Positions 17,869 through 26,006 of a stretch of DNA of 64,000 bases are shown in pieces (within the stretch, counting starts at the first letter, position 1; the number at the start of each line of letters is the position of its first letter). Below the pieces are notes generated by a model. That model was given only the letters and a program-made list of their open reading frames with translations, was not told the origin of the DNA and searched no databases. This DNA comes from CBDBZX01 sp965213645 (GTDB lineage Bacteria > Deinococcota > Deinococci > Deinococcales > Trueperaceae): contig CBDBZX010000002.1 in the NCBI GenBank assembly GCA_965213645.1, forward strand, positions 496,001 through 560,000, given 5' to 3'. Both the position numbers and the translations under genes were made by a program.

Positions 17869-18595
17869 GGGCGACCTCTGCGTTAGCTGTGTACACCTTC
17901 TCGAGCGTATCAGGTTTGGTGTTGGCAGCGGACACGACCTCTCGTTTATGGACTGAAGAGATCGTAAGTTGACCCTGCTTGAGTTCCAAAATGCTATCGG
18001 CAAACCGCGCACTCCGCACTAGGTCATGCGACGCCATCATAACCGTCTTGCCTTCGCGCTTCGCTTGAACTAAGAGATCGTCGATCAAAGTTTTACCGCT
18101 CTCATCGAGCGCAGCGTAAGGTTCGTCCAAGAGCCAGAGGTTCGCGTCCGACAAGAGGAGGCGGGCCACACCTAAGCGCTTTTTCATGCCGCTCGAGAAC
18201 GTCCGCGTCAGTTTGTCTTTGGACTCGAGTAGTCCAACACGCTCGAGTACCTCTTCCAACGCCTGCTGATTCAATCTCTTACTGTAGAGCTTCGCTGCAA
18301 ATTCTAAATTTTCCAAAGCCGAAAGCGTTGCGTAACTTCCACCTAAAACCGTCACATAGGCAATTTGTGTTCTCACCTGCGCCGCTTCTTTGATAAGGTC
18401 ATGCCCGAAGACCTTACCGCCGCCGCGACTAGGGCGGAGTTTGCTCGAGAGCACGCGCAAAAAGGTCGTCTTCCCCGCGCCGTTGCCGCCTTGCAGCACG
18501 GTAGTCTTACCCGCTGAGACCGTGAGGTTGATGTCTTTTAGCACATACACCGCGCCGTAGCGCCTCGAGAGGTTGTAGAGTTCAACGGCTTTCAT
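17861..18595 (-). CDS. ccmA: CcmA ABC ATPase
   Basis: 244 residues. Walker A GGNGAGKTTFLRVL, Q-loop region, signature FSSGMKKRLGVARLLL, Walker B LWLLDEPYAALDESG, switch His in MMASHDL. Energises CcmB. Two bases separate it from ccdA. Confidence 0.95.
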   Translation of the reverse strand: MKAVELYNLSRRYGAVYVLKDINLTVSAGKTTVLQGGNGAGKTTFLRVLSSKLRPSRGGGKVFGHDLIKEAAQVRTQIAYVTVLGGSYATLSALENLEFAAKLYSKRLNQQALEEVLERVGLLESKDKLTRTFSSGMKKRLGVARLLLSDANLWLLDEPYAALDESGKTLIDDLLVQAKREGKTVMMASHDLVRSARFADSILELKQGQLTISSVHKREVVSAANTKPDTLEKVYTANAEVAHV

Positions 18596-18597
18596 TT

Positions 18598-19320
18598 TTA
18601 CAACCTACTCCATAACCATTCGGGCGTAAAGCGTATTAAATAGGTATTGAGTTCGGTGTAGGTACCCGTGAGGAGCATGATGCCAGCGACGAGTAGAATG
18701 CCACCCGAGATGCGCTCGACCCAGGGGAGGTAGCGCTTAAAGCGGCTCGAGAACCGCGTGAACGAGCCTATCGCTAAGGCGGAAAGTAAAAAAGGCACGG
18801 CTAAGCCGAGTGCGTAGCTCGCTAACAGAATGACTCCAAAGCCAAGCGTTCCCGATGCGCCCGCGAGCGTCAAGACGCCGCCCAAAACGGGACCGATGCA
18901 GGGCGTCCAACCTGCCGCGAACGCCATGCCTAAAAGCGCCGCGCCAACAGGTGTACTGCTGTCGCCGCTAAACTGCTTGCGCGTGTCGCGGTACAGAAAG
19001 GGTAATCTGATGACGCCCAGCATGACCAGACCGAAGGAGATAATGAGCCCGCCGCCCACGAGTGTGAGCACGCGGCGGTTTTCCTGCAAAAGACCCCCGA
19101 TGAGGCTCGCTGACGCGCCGAGCCCGATAAAGATGAGGGAAAACCCGAGGATAAAAAAGAGGCTGTTACGGATGAGGACCTTTCTCGAGGCTGCGCCGCT
19201 TTCTCCTCGTACCGAACTCCCACCAACATACGCCAGATAGGAGGGCACAAGCGGCAGGACGCAGGGTGACAAAAACGATAGCACGCCCGCGAAAAAAGCG
19301 AGCGGCAGGGTCGGTGTCAT
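18598..19320 (-). CDS. ccdA: CcdA-type thiol transporter
   Basis: 240 residues, six TM helices. Both redox Cys motifs of the DsbD/CcdA core are present: FLSPCVLPLVPSYLAYVGG and AGWTPCIGPVLGGVL. It passes electrons from cytosolic thioredoxin to the periplasm for CcmG/CcmH. First gene of the ccm operon. Confidence 0.95.
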   Translation of the reverse strand: MTPTLPLAFFAGVLSFLSPCVLPLVPSYLAYVGGSSVRGESGAASRKVLIRNSLFFILGFSLIFIGLGASASLIGGLLQENRRVLTLVGGGLIISFGLVMLGVIRLPFLYRDTRKQFSGDSSTPVGAALLGMAFAAGWTPCIGPVLGGVLTLAGASGTLGFGVILLASYALGLAVPFLLSALAIGSFTRFSSRFKRYLPWVERISGGILLVAGIMLLTGTYTELNTYLIRFTPEWLWSRL

Positions 19321-19382
19321 AGGATGACCTCTTTCATCTTCTTAGTATTCAGTTTAGAACATGAACGCGGCGTCTTATAATA

Positions 19383-19392
19383 GACAATTGTC
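19383..19392. promoter_or_regulatory. GACAATTGTC palindrome in the ccdA promoter
   Basis: A 10-bp perfect palindrome next to TATTAT on the minus strand (about 19375-19381), 60 bases before ccdA. A repeated GGGGACAA element lies beside it. Likely promoter and possible operator of the ccm operon; the regulator is unknown. Confidence 0.35.
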
Positions 19393-19405
19393 CCCTGTTG
19401 TCCCC

Positions 19406-19446
19406 AAAAAGTAATCCCCCTACCTCGCGATCAGAGGTAAGGGGAT
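19406..19446 (-). terminator. Rho-independent terminator of the dehydratase gene
   Basis: On the minus strand ATCCCCTTACCTC and GAGGTAGGGGGAT pair around a 7-base loop, then TACTTTTTGG. Starts about 22 bases after the stop at 19468. Confidence 0.8.
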
Positions 19447-19467
19447 GGTTTCGCTCAGTGACGCTTG

Positions 19468-21378
19468 CTAAGCCTTCAAACTCTCGAAGTGGCAGCCTTG
19501 AATGTACGCCTCGAGCTGCTGACGAATCTTATCGTGGTCTGAGTTGAGCGCCGCTTCTTGCAAGGCTTGAACGGTGTGCTCCAACGCTTCGATGTCCAAA
19601 GAGGACGGCTTGGCGACAAAAATCTTCTTGTGCTCAGTGGACGCGCCGCGTTCCTCCTGGGTCATCAATTCCTCGTAGAGCTTCTCGCCGGGCCGCTTAC
19701 CGGAGAAGACGATGGGGATGTCCACGTCGGGCTCGAAGCCGGAGAGCTTGATGAGGTCTTTAGCGAGGTCGTAAATCTTGACGGGTTCGCCCATGTCCAG
19801 GATGTAAATGTCGCCGTTTCTGCCCTGTCCGGCAGCTTGCAAGACGAGTTGCGTCGCTTCGGGAATCGTCATGAAGTAGCGGGTCATCTCTGGATGGGTC
19901 ACGGTGACGGGGCCACCCGAACGAATCTGCTGCTTGAAAACTGGGATAACGCTGCCGCGACTACCTAACACGTTGCCGAAGCGAACCGAGGCGAAGACCT
20001 GCTCTGGACCTGCCTGTCGCGCCGCTGCTTGCACCACGCGCTCGACCATCCGCTTCGACGCGCCCATGATCGAGGTGGGGTTGACCGCTTTGTCCGTCGA
20101 GATGTTGACGAAGTGCGAGACCTTATACTTGAGCGCTAGAGTGACTAAGTTTTTGCTGCCGATGATGTTGTTGAAAATCGCCTCTTCGGGGTTGAGTTCC
20201 ATCAGAGGAACGTGCTTGTGTGCCGCCGTATGAAAGACGACTTGGGGGCGGTAGTGCTGAAAGATGTAGTCTAAACGCACGACGTTTTGGACGGCGGCGA
20301 TGACGCTCTGGTAGGGGATACCGGGCCAGTCGCGGTCGAGTTCACGCTCGAGCTTGTAGATACTATTCTCGCCGTGCCCGAACAGAATCAGCTCTTTAGG
20401 GTTAAAGCGACAGATTTGCCGCACTAACTCAGAGCCGATCGAGCCGCCCGCCCCCGTGACCATCACCGTCTTACCTGTGATGTAGCTGCTGATCGCGTCC
20501 GTGTCGAGTTCGATAGGCGGTCTGCGCAGCAAGTCCTCGATCTCGACCTCGCGGATGCGGCTGATATCAACCTGACCGCTCAGAAGCTCATAGACGCCGG
20601 GCATGATTCTGTATTTGAGGTCGGCCTGTGTCTCTTCGATACGCTCAACAATGCTGCGCACCGTCTTACCGTCGGTTGAAGGAAGCGCAATAATAACCTC
20701 ATCGACGTGGTGTTTTTTGACAACCTCACTCAGGTCATCAATCATACCGAGAACGGGAATTGTCGCGATGCGGTAGCCGATCTTTTGCCTGTCGTCATCG
20801 AGAAAACCGATAGGCTGGAGACCGGTCTCTGGATGGCGCAACATCTCGCGCACGATGAGTGAGCCCGCTTCGCCTGCGCCGATAACGAGAACCTTGCGCT
20901 CTTGACCACTCGCTGTCCGGTTGAGACTGCTCTCATGCTGATAGCGAAAAGCAGCCCGCATACCGCTCATCGCAAAGAGGGTAATGAGACCGTCGATGAC
21001 GGCGATAGACCTTGGTATCTGCAATACTGGGCCGAGCCAGAGCAGCAAAATACTGGCGACAAACGCGACGCCCAAAGTGATTTTGACGATATCGCCGACA
21101 TCTCTAAAGGCGACCTTGGCCCAGCTTCGGTGGTAGAAGCCAAACGGCACAGTGACGGCTGCCTTCATGAGAACAAGCAGCGCGGTTACGGTGACGATAC
21201 CCGCATACGTGTCTGCCGGAACCATCCCGTCATAGCGAATGAAAAAAGCGAGCAGCGGCGCTGCGGCCCAGGCGGTTAAGTCGATAGCAAACTTGACGAG
21301 TTTGCTGCGGTGGCGAATATCGAGGTCTATGAGTTGATTCCTAAGCGAGCGAGTGTGTTCGAGGTTAGATTGCACCAT
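19468..21378 (-). CDS. Membrane nucleotide-sugar 4,6-dehydratase (CapD/PglF/WbpM type)
   Basis: 636 residues. Four N-terminal TM helices (about 28-145), a CoA-binding-like domain (VLVIGAGEAGSLIVREML, about 163-290), then an extended SDR domain with GAGGSIGSELVRQI, DKAVNPTSIMGASKRMVE (Met in place of the usual Tyr of YxxxK, as in the PglF/FlaA1 family). Converts UDP-GlcNAc to the 4-keto-6-deoxy sugar, the first step to bacillosamine or FucNAc-type sugars. Pairs in pathway terms with the aminotransferase at 22611-23822. Own terminator downstream. Confidence 0.93.
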   Translation of the reverse strand: MVQSNLEHTRSLRNQLIDLDIRHRSKLVKFAIDLTAWAAAPLLAFFIRYDGMVPADTYAGIVTVTALLVLMKAAVTVPFGFYHRSWAKVAFRDVGDIVKITLGVAFVASILLLWLGPVLQIPRSIAVIDGLITLFAMSGMRAAFRYQHESSLNRTASGQERKVLVIGAGEAGSLIVREMLRHPETGLQPIGFLDDDRQKIGYRIATIPVLGMIDDLSEVVKKHHVDEVIIALPSTDGKTVRSIVERIEETQADLKYRIMPGVYELLSGQVDISRIREVEIEDLLRRPPIELDTDAISSYITGKTVMVTGAGGSIGSELVRQICRFNPKELILFGHGENSIYKLERELDRDWPGIPYQSVIAAVQNVVRLDYIFQHYRPQVVFHTAAHKHVPLMELNPEEAIFNNIIGSKNLVTLALKYKVSHFVNISTDKAVNPTSIMGASKRMVERVVQAAARQAGPEQVFASVRFGNVLGSRGSVIPVFKQQIRSGGPVTVTHPEMTRYFMTIPEATQLVLQAAGQGRNGDIYILDMGEPVKIYDLAKDLIKLSGFEPDVDIPIVFSGKRPGEKLYEELMTQEERGASTEHKKIFVAKPSSLDIEALEHTVQALQEAALNSDHDKIRQQLEAYIQGCHFESLKA

Positions 21379-22540
21379 GCCCCCATCCTGACGTTGTTAT
21401 AGAGTGTGTTGTGGTTTGCTGGTCGGTGTATCAATCTGGTGAAGTGACCTACCTGAAATACGTATAGCGTTTGCAAAACATAGTTCAGTGTTCTCGGCAT
21501 CTGCCGGAATGCGCGTTGAGGTTGAAGTCGATAGGTTCATGTCACTGCAAGTCGTCTCTCTTGGCTTACTCACTCACCTTATAAGCAAGACCTATTATAT
21601 AATCGCAGACACGTCACATTTTTGGTAGAGGGAGCCGGGTTCTTTAAGGAACGATGAAGGGGCAGCAGCTCATCCCGTCTATAACACCTCATCGTGTTCC
21701 AAAGAGAGATGAGTAAGATGACGGACATGAGTATTGTATGTAGTGGCGTCACCGCTCGAGGCAGAATTTAGAGCCAATCAGTTAGCCTACAGCTTAGCAC
21801 GGGGTACGAGCGTATCTTTGCGGTATTCCGCAAGGCCGACGCCTCGATATCGCTAGGTTTGAAAGCGCTGTTATCAAGTAGCAGGTATCATCTGGTTTGA
21901 GACACTCTCACTATAGAGAACACTGTTTAGCACGCACGTTATGAGATGATATCTGCGGAGAAGTGTAGCAATGTCAAGTGGAAATGCTAAAAAATTGCGT
22001 TCAGCACGCTTTAACAACGCTTTTCTAGCGTAGACACTCCTCGAGGCTTTTAATTAAGATGTGATGAAGGTGCGTTGACTCCAGTTAGTTCAGTGAACGT
22101 GACGCAGCTTGCTGTCAAAACGTTGCTACAACCCGGACATAAAGGGTTAGAAGCAGCTATCTTTCGGGCGCAGCCTAGAATTAGTACATCCATGAGTGAG
22201 CAGAATCCGTACCAGCATGAGATTTTGCACAAGTGCGACGCCAAGTCAACCGCGACTAATACCAATTCCGATTGATTGTCCCAACATGGGAGGGTCTAAA
22301 CCCCCAGCTTTAGCTGGCTGCTTTAGCACAGTAAACTAGGCAGTGTGAAGGACTATCGTCGGGGAAACCACTCACGCTTCGAGCTTGAGGTCAGAAACAA
22401 AGATATGGATGGAGCGGTATGGACTATCACCGAACGCCTTTCTCGGTGATAGGGAATTTAGCGGAATCCGTATAACAACCGTCTAAACATATCTATCCCG
22501 ATCTAACACAACAGAACTTCGGCACAGTGAAACCAATTTG
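21379..22540. other. 1.16-kb intergenic region with repeats and hairpins
   Basis: No convincing gene: the two overlapping frames around 22050-22275 are antisense to each other and have no family or ribosome site. It holds repeat copy B (21905-21958), a 10-bp hairpin CTATCACCGA / TCGGTGATAG (22424-22452) and a hairpin CCAGCTTTAGCTGG near 22302. It probably contains the promoter of the dehydratase gene. Possibly decayed mobile DNA. Confidence 0.5.
21905..21958. repeat. Dispersed intergenic repeat, copy B
   Basis: Matches 9204-9257 in the same orientation, 43 of 54 positions, no gaps. Confidence 0.7.
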
Positions 22541-22569
22541 AAAAGACGATGCTACGCAGTAGCATCGTC
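22541..22569 (-). terminator. Rho-independent terminator of the DegT gene
   Basis: GACGATGCTAC - tgc - GTAGCATCGTC, a perfect 11-bp stem, followed on the minus strand by TTTT. Lies 42 bases after the stop at 22611. Confidence 0.85.
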
Positions 22570-22610
22570 AACTCGTTTGGATACTTTCTTGAATATTTTA
22601 GCGAATCTTA

Positions 22611-23822
22611 TCAGCGCGTGGCGTAAGACATGACTTTCTCTACGGCGTTACATGTGTCGAACATATCCTGCTCAGAAAGCGTCGGGTGAACCAGGAACAT
22701 AAGCGATGTTTCACCCAATTCCCTGGCGACGGGAAGCGGTCTTGCTGGCCCTAAGCTAGCTTCTACAAAGGCTTTCTCGAGGTAAATCTCACTACAACTC
22801 CCGCTGAAGCAGGGAATTCCTTCGTCGTTAATGGCTTGCATGATGTGGTCGCGGTTCCAGCCTGCGCGGAGCCGTTCGGGGCGCACAAAGACGTAATATT
22901 TGTAGTAGGCGTGCTCAACATTAGGGGAGGGAAGAGCGACGCGGAGCGATTCTATCTCGGAAAAACGCTCCGTCAAGATAGCGGCGTGGCGCTGCCGCGC
23001 CTCACGCCAAGCTGGAAGTTTGCGCAGTTGGAGTCTGCCGATGGCGGACTGCATCTCGGTGAGCCGCCAGTTCGTGCCAAAGGACTCGTGGAGCCAGCGG
23101 AAGCCCGGCGGATGGTCGCGGTTATAAACTGCGTCGTAGCTCTTACCGTGGTCCTTGAACGACCACGCCTTCTCCCATATCTCTTTGCTGTTGGTCGTCA
23201 ACAGGCCACCTTCGCCACCTGTGGTCATAATCTTGTCCTGGCAAAAGGAAAATGCGGCGACGTCGCCTAAGGAACCGACCGGGCGATCCTTGTAGCGTGC
23301 ACCGTGCGCTTGAGCGCAGTCTTCAATCACTTTGATATCGTGCTCTTCGGCGAGCGCCATAATCTCGTTCATATCGCAGGGCCAGCCCGCCAAGTGAACG
23401 GTGATGATGGCTTTGGTCTTGGGTGTGATAACGTCTCTGATAGTCTCAGCCGTGATGTTCTGGCTGTCGGGGTCTACGTCCGCGATGACGGGCGTCGCGC
23501 CGCGCATCACGGCGGCACTGGCCGAAGCGATAAAGGTGCGGCTCGTGGTGATGACCTCGTCGCCCGCGCCGACGCCTAATGCGTAGAGAGCCAACTCCAA
23601 AGCAACCGTGCCGTTCGCGAGAGCGATGGCGTAGTTGCAGCCTGTGTAGTCGGCGAACTCCTGCTCTAAGAGCCGCCCCTGTTCACCCGTCCAATAGTTG
23701 ACCTGGCCCGAGCGCATCACCTCGAGCACGGCCTCCCGTTCGTCCTCTTCAAAGTGGGGCCACGGTGCGAAAGGTGTGGTGCGTACGGGAAGTTCTTTTT
23801 TGAGCGTTGCAGCGTTTGGCAT
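22611..23822 (-). CDS. DegT/DnrJ/EryC1-family PLP aminotransferase
   Basis: 403 residues. Sugar aminotransferase: NGTVALELALYALGVGAGDE, PVIADVDPDSQNI, IKVIEDCAQAHGARYKDRPV and AAFSFCQDKIMTTGGEGGLL, where the PLP-binding Lys (QDK) is intact. It probably aminates the 4-keto sugar made by the dehydratase downstream (PglE-like role). The C-terminus ELGETSLMFLVHPTLSEQDM is copied in the pseudogene at 56602-56841. Confidence 0.93.
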   Translation of the reverse strand: MPNAATLKKELPVRTTPFAPWPHFEEDEREAVLEVMRSGQVNYWTGEQGRLLEQEFADYTGCNYAIALANGTVALELALYALGVGAGDEVITTSRTFIASASAAVMRGATPVIADVDPDSQNITAETIRDVITPKTKAIITVHLAGWPCDMNEIMALAEEHDIKVIEDCAQAHGARYKDRPVGSLGDVAAFSFCQDKIMTTGGEGGLLTTNSKEIWEKAWSFKDHGKSYDAVYNRDHPPGFRWLHESFGTNWRLTEMQSAIGRLQLRKLPAWREARQRHAAILTERFSEIESLRVALPSPNVEHAYYKYYVFVRPERLRAGWNRDHIMQAINDEGIPCFSGSCSEIYLEKAFVEASLGPARPLPVARELGETSLMFLVHPTLSEQDMFDTCNAVEKVMSYATR

Positions 23823-24254
23823 AGTTGTGACCCCTTACGAAGTAATTCGGTGACGTGGTAGTTCAGCGCTGGTGATTCAGTGACGTAACGCGCTGATGGC
23901 TATTACCAACCCAGGCAAGCTCGAGCACCTGAGTCCTTATATTTCAACTTATAGCATTCTAAGTGGTTTGACTGTGACGCATGGGGTATCTCCGGCTCAG
24001 AACTTTCACATTTCCTTCACCGAGTTGTCCGCTTTGTGCTCCCACCTTTTACACACCATTGGGCACGTAAGCGTCACGGTTTGGCAAAATATCATACTGA
24101 ATGATGAAGAGCTTAAACGCGGTTCGTTTACTTCAGTATCATCTAACCCTAGTGTAGCGCCAACCTCTTGCAAGATTGGCTTTGTAGAGCCCACACACAG
24201 TAGAAGTAGTGTGAAGAGATGACGAAGGCGCGCTCGAGCCAGACATTAGCTGCT
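23823..24254. other. 430-base intergenic region
   Basis: No supported gene. A 62-codon minus-strand frame at 24006-24194 has no ribosome site or family. A short inverted match (ATACTGAATGATGA and TCAGTATCATC) lies around 24100-24150. Probably the promoter region of the DegT gene. Confidence 0.45.
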
Positions 24255-24704
24255 CTAAAACCAGTGTTGAATCTCTAAAATATTGCCTTCTGGATCGGTC
24301 ATATAGACGAACTTCAGCTTGCCCACCTTAGGAACTTCGGTCGTGACAACTTCCCCGAGGTCTCGGCCCCCGTGCGCCAAGACTTTTTCCCTGGTCTCGT
24401 CAACGTCGTCTACTAAAAAGGCGAGATGGCCCAAGCCGCGCCGGTTCGCCGCTGGCGAGGGCTTCTCCTTCATCTCGCCATACGAATAAATTTCTAAGGT
24501 CGGACCTTCCTCACCGTGACCCGGTAGCCGTAGGTGCATCCCGCGTAGCGCCGCATCCTTAACCCCGGTTCCTCGCTCCAGCCAGCCTCCTGACTGGTCG
24601 CGTTGCGGGGGTACAGGCTGGCAATCGAAGACTGTCTGATAGAAGTCGGCCAACCTCTTCCAGTCACCCGCGACGATGTTGGTGTGAACGTACCGCGTTC
24701 CCAT
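24255..24704 (-). CDS. VOC-family (glyoxalase-like) protein
   Basis: 149 residues. YVHTNIVAGDWKRLADFYQT opens one VOC unit with a metal His; GLGHLAFLVDDVDETREKVL gives the second His; MTDPEGNILEIQHWF the terminal Glu. Could be a lactoylglutathione-lyase-like enzyme, dioxygenase or resistance protein; substrate not predictable. AAAGAGGTG precedes the ATG. Confidence 0.9.
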   Translation of the reverse strand: MGTRYVHTNIVAGDWKRLADFYQTVFDCQPVPPQRDQSGGWLERGTGVKDAALRGMHLRLPGHGEEGPTLEIYSYGEMKEKPSPAANRRGLGHLAFLVDDVDETREKVLAHGGRDLGEVVTTEVPKVGKLKFVYMTDPEGNILEIQHWF

Positions 24705-24745
24705 ACACCTCTTTTCTTTTGGAAGATAGATTTTTGAGGAGGCAT

Positions 24746-24770
24746 AAAAAAGGCGCTCTTCTGTGAGCGC
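24746..24770 (-). terminator. Terminator or attenuator ahead of the VOC gene
   Basis: GCGCTC / GAGCGC stem with a 6-base loop followed on the minus strand by C and TTTTTT, ending 42 bases before the VOC start. No minus-strand gene lies upstream for at least 1 kb, so it may act as a leader attenuator or belong to an unseen small RNA. On the plus strand the stem is followed by TTAACTTTTT. Confidence 0.55.
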
Positions 24771-25100
24771 TTAACTTTTTCGACTTATTATAAAAGTAAG
24801 TGTACACCCGTATGCCCTATTCGTCAAGTCTATACACTCAAACCCGGACAAAAGTCTGTATACTCAAAGATGGACCAGCGAACGAGCTTTTCAGTTGCCT
24901 CGTTATGAGGTTTCATGTACCCTTATTAAAACATTTGAATTTTCGCTCCCTAGCGCATATTCATTAAGGTCGCGAAGCGTAAAGCTATCACATTTCTAAA
25001 GGACGGAACGCCTACGATACTTTACAGATTTACCCCTTTGTTCCTGCAATTTTTGAAAGATTAAACCTGCGCTTTTACAAGTAGATTGGACGCATCCATT
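24771..25100. other. 330-base intergenic region
   Basis: AT-rich between the divergent VOC and DUF433 genes. Contains two similar phrases (CAAGTCTATACACTCAAACC and AGTCTGTATACTCAAAG at about 24825-24870), perhaps operator copies. Nothing coding seen. Confidence 0.4.
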
Positions 25101-25331
25101 ATGACGAACTATAGAGACCATATTGTCATTGACTTAAATGAGCGGGGCGGTCAGCCTTGCATTCGCGACTCGAGAGTGACCGTCTATCAGATACTGGGCT
25201 ACCTCGCTTCTGGCATGAGCGAAGCGGACATCGTAGCGCGTCATCCCAGCTTGACCCGCGACGACATCAGGGCGTGCACCGTCTTCGCAACCGCGTGCGA
25301 GCGCCAACTCGCGCTGGTTTCAGCGGTTTGA
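25101..25331 (+). CDS. DUF433 antitoxin-like protein, orphan
   Basis: 76 residues from ATG at 25101 (MTNYRDHIVIDLNERGGQPC); an upstream in-frame start adds 5 residues. GGQPCIRDSRVTVYQILGYL and MSEADIVARHPSLTRDDIRA are the DUF433 winged-helix pattern. DUF433 usually precedes a DUF5615 PIN-like toxin; none follows. Confidence 0.88.
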   Translation: MTNYRDHIVIDLNERGGQPCIRDSRVTVYQILGYLASGMSEADIVARHPSLTRDDIRACTVFATACERQLALVSAV

Positions 25332-25364
25332 AGAGAGCGAGAAGTCAGCCTGAATTGAGACCTG

Positions 25365-25402
25365 TGTAGCGGCGTCGGAATGTCCATTCCGACGCCGCTA
25401 CA
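25365..25402. repeat. 18-bp perfect palindrome
   Basis: TGTAGCGGCGTCGGAATG - tc - CATTCCGACGCCGCTACA. Lies 34 bases after the DUF433 stop. No T-tract follows, so it may be a REP-type palindrome as well as a transcript end. Confidence 0.7.
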
Positions 25403-26006
25403 GTTATGGCGAATTGCGTCGTATGGATTTCACAGAGATTGACGAGAATTCGAGTGGCCTCGAGCCTCACGACCTGCATAGGCGTGCAACTCAACCAAAA
25501 CTGCGATAGCTAAATTTTCAAGAGGTGAGGTCACGAATTAGGTTAGCCCTGCGCTTAAAAAGGTCTTTTATCATCGCATGAGCGGGCCAATGCTCTGCTA
25601 CTTCTACATTCATACCTCATCAGTAACCTCTTGTAAAAGTACCGCTCCATCCAGTGATTGCGTCTACCTCCCACTTTTGCAAGAGGTCTCGTGTAGTAAT
25701 GATGTATTGAGTAGCGCTCTGCCAGCGCTCTCTAAACATCTGTAAACACATCTCAAAAGTATAAAATCTCCCGTTTCTAGGGGCAAATCTTCACTCGCCT
25801 CGCGCTTGAGCGTTGCTATAAAGAGAGAGGTGTATCTAAGCTCAGGCTGCCTCTATGACGGACGTTTTCTCTAACTTCACAACAGCTCACATAATGACCT
25901 GGCTCGAGCTAGCCAGCAGGCGACGCTCGGCGCACCCTTCACACTTTGCTCATTGTCTTATATACCTCTTGCACCCCGCCCAGACGATTCTCGGAAATAC
26001 CCGGAG
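25403..26006. other. 600-base intergenic region upstream of the usher-like gene
   Basis: Contains the inverted repeat at 25626-25687. The minus strand at about 25540-25610 reads VEVAEHWPAHAMIKDLFKRR, perhaps a gene remnant, but no family is recognised. A hairpin CTGGCT / AGCCAG with a CTCGAG-containing loop lies at about 25898-25915. No supported gene. Confidence 0.45.
25626..25687. repeat. Inverted-repeat element, copy 1
   Basis: ACCTCTTGTAAAAGT and ACTTTTGCAAGAGGT, 15-base arms with one mismatch around a 32-base centre. A longer, diverged copy lies at 37822-37953; both stand upstream of surface genes. Confidence 0.65.

Noticed and set aside
17869..18012. N-terminal extension of CcmB
   Set aside because: The extra 48 codons lie inside ccmA in another frame and lack membrane-protein character; the ATG at 17868 matches the family start.
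22050..22275. Two small overlapping ORFs in the large intergenic region
   Set aside because: They are antisense to each other, have no ribosome site, family or codon bias.
22290..22460. IS200/IS605-type end (CCCCCAGCTTTAGCTGG hairpin plus a second hairpin)
   Set aside because: No tnpA or tnpB fragment could be read nearby and the second hairpin is not typical; kept only as unexplained intergenic structure.
24006..24194. 62-codon minus-strand ORF upstream of the DegT gene
   Set aside because: No start signal, family or conserved pattern.
25540..25610. Minus-strand frame VEVAEHWPAHAMIKDLFKRR as a toxin remnant
   Set aside because: Looks protein-like but matches no family I can name; left unassigned.
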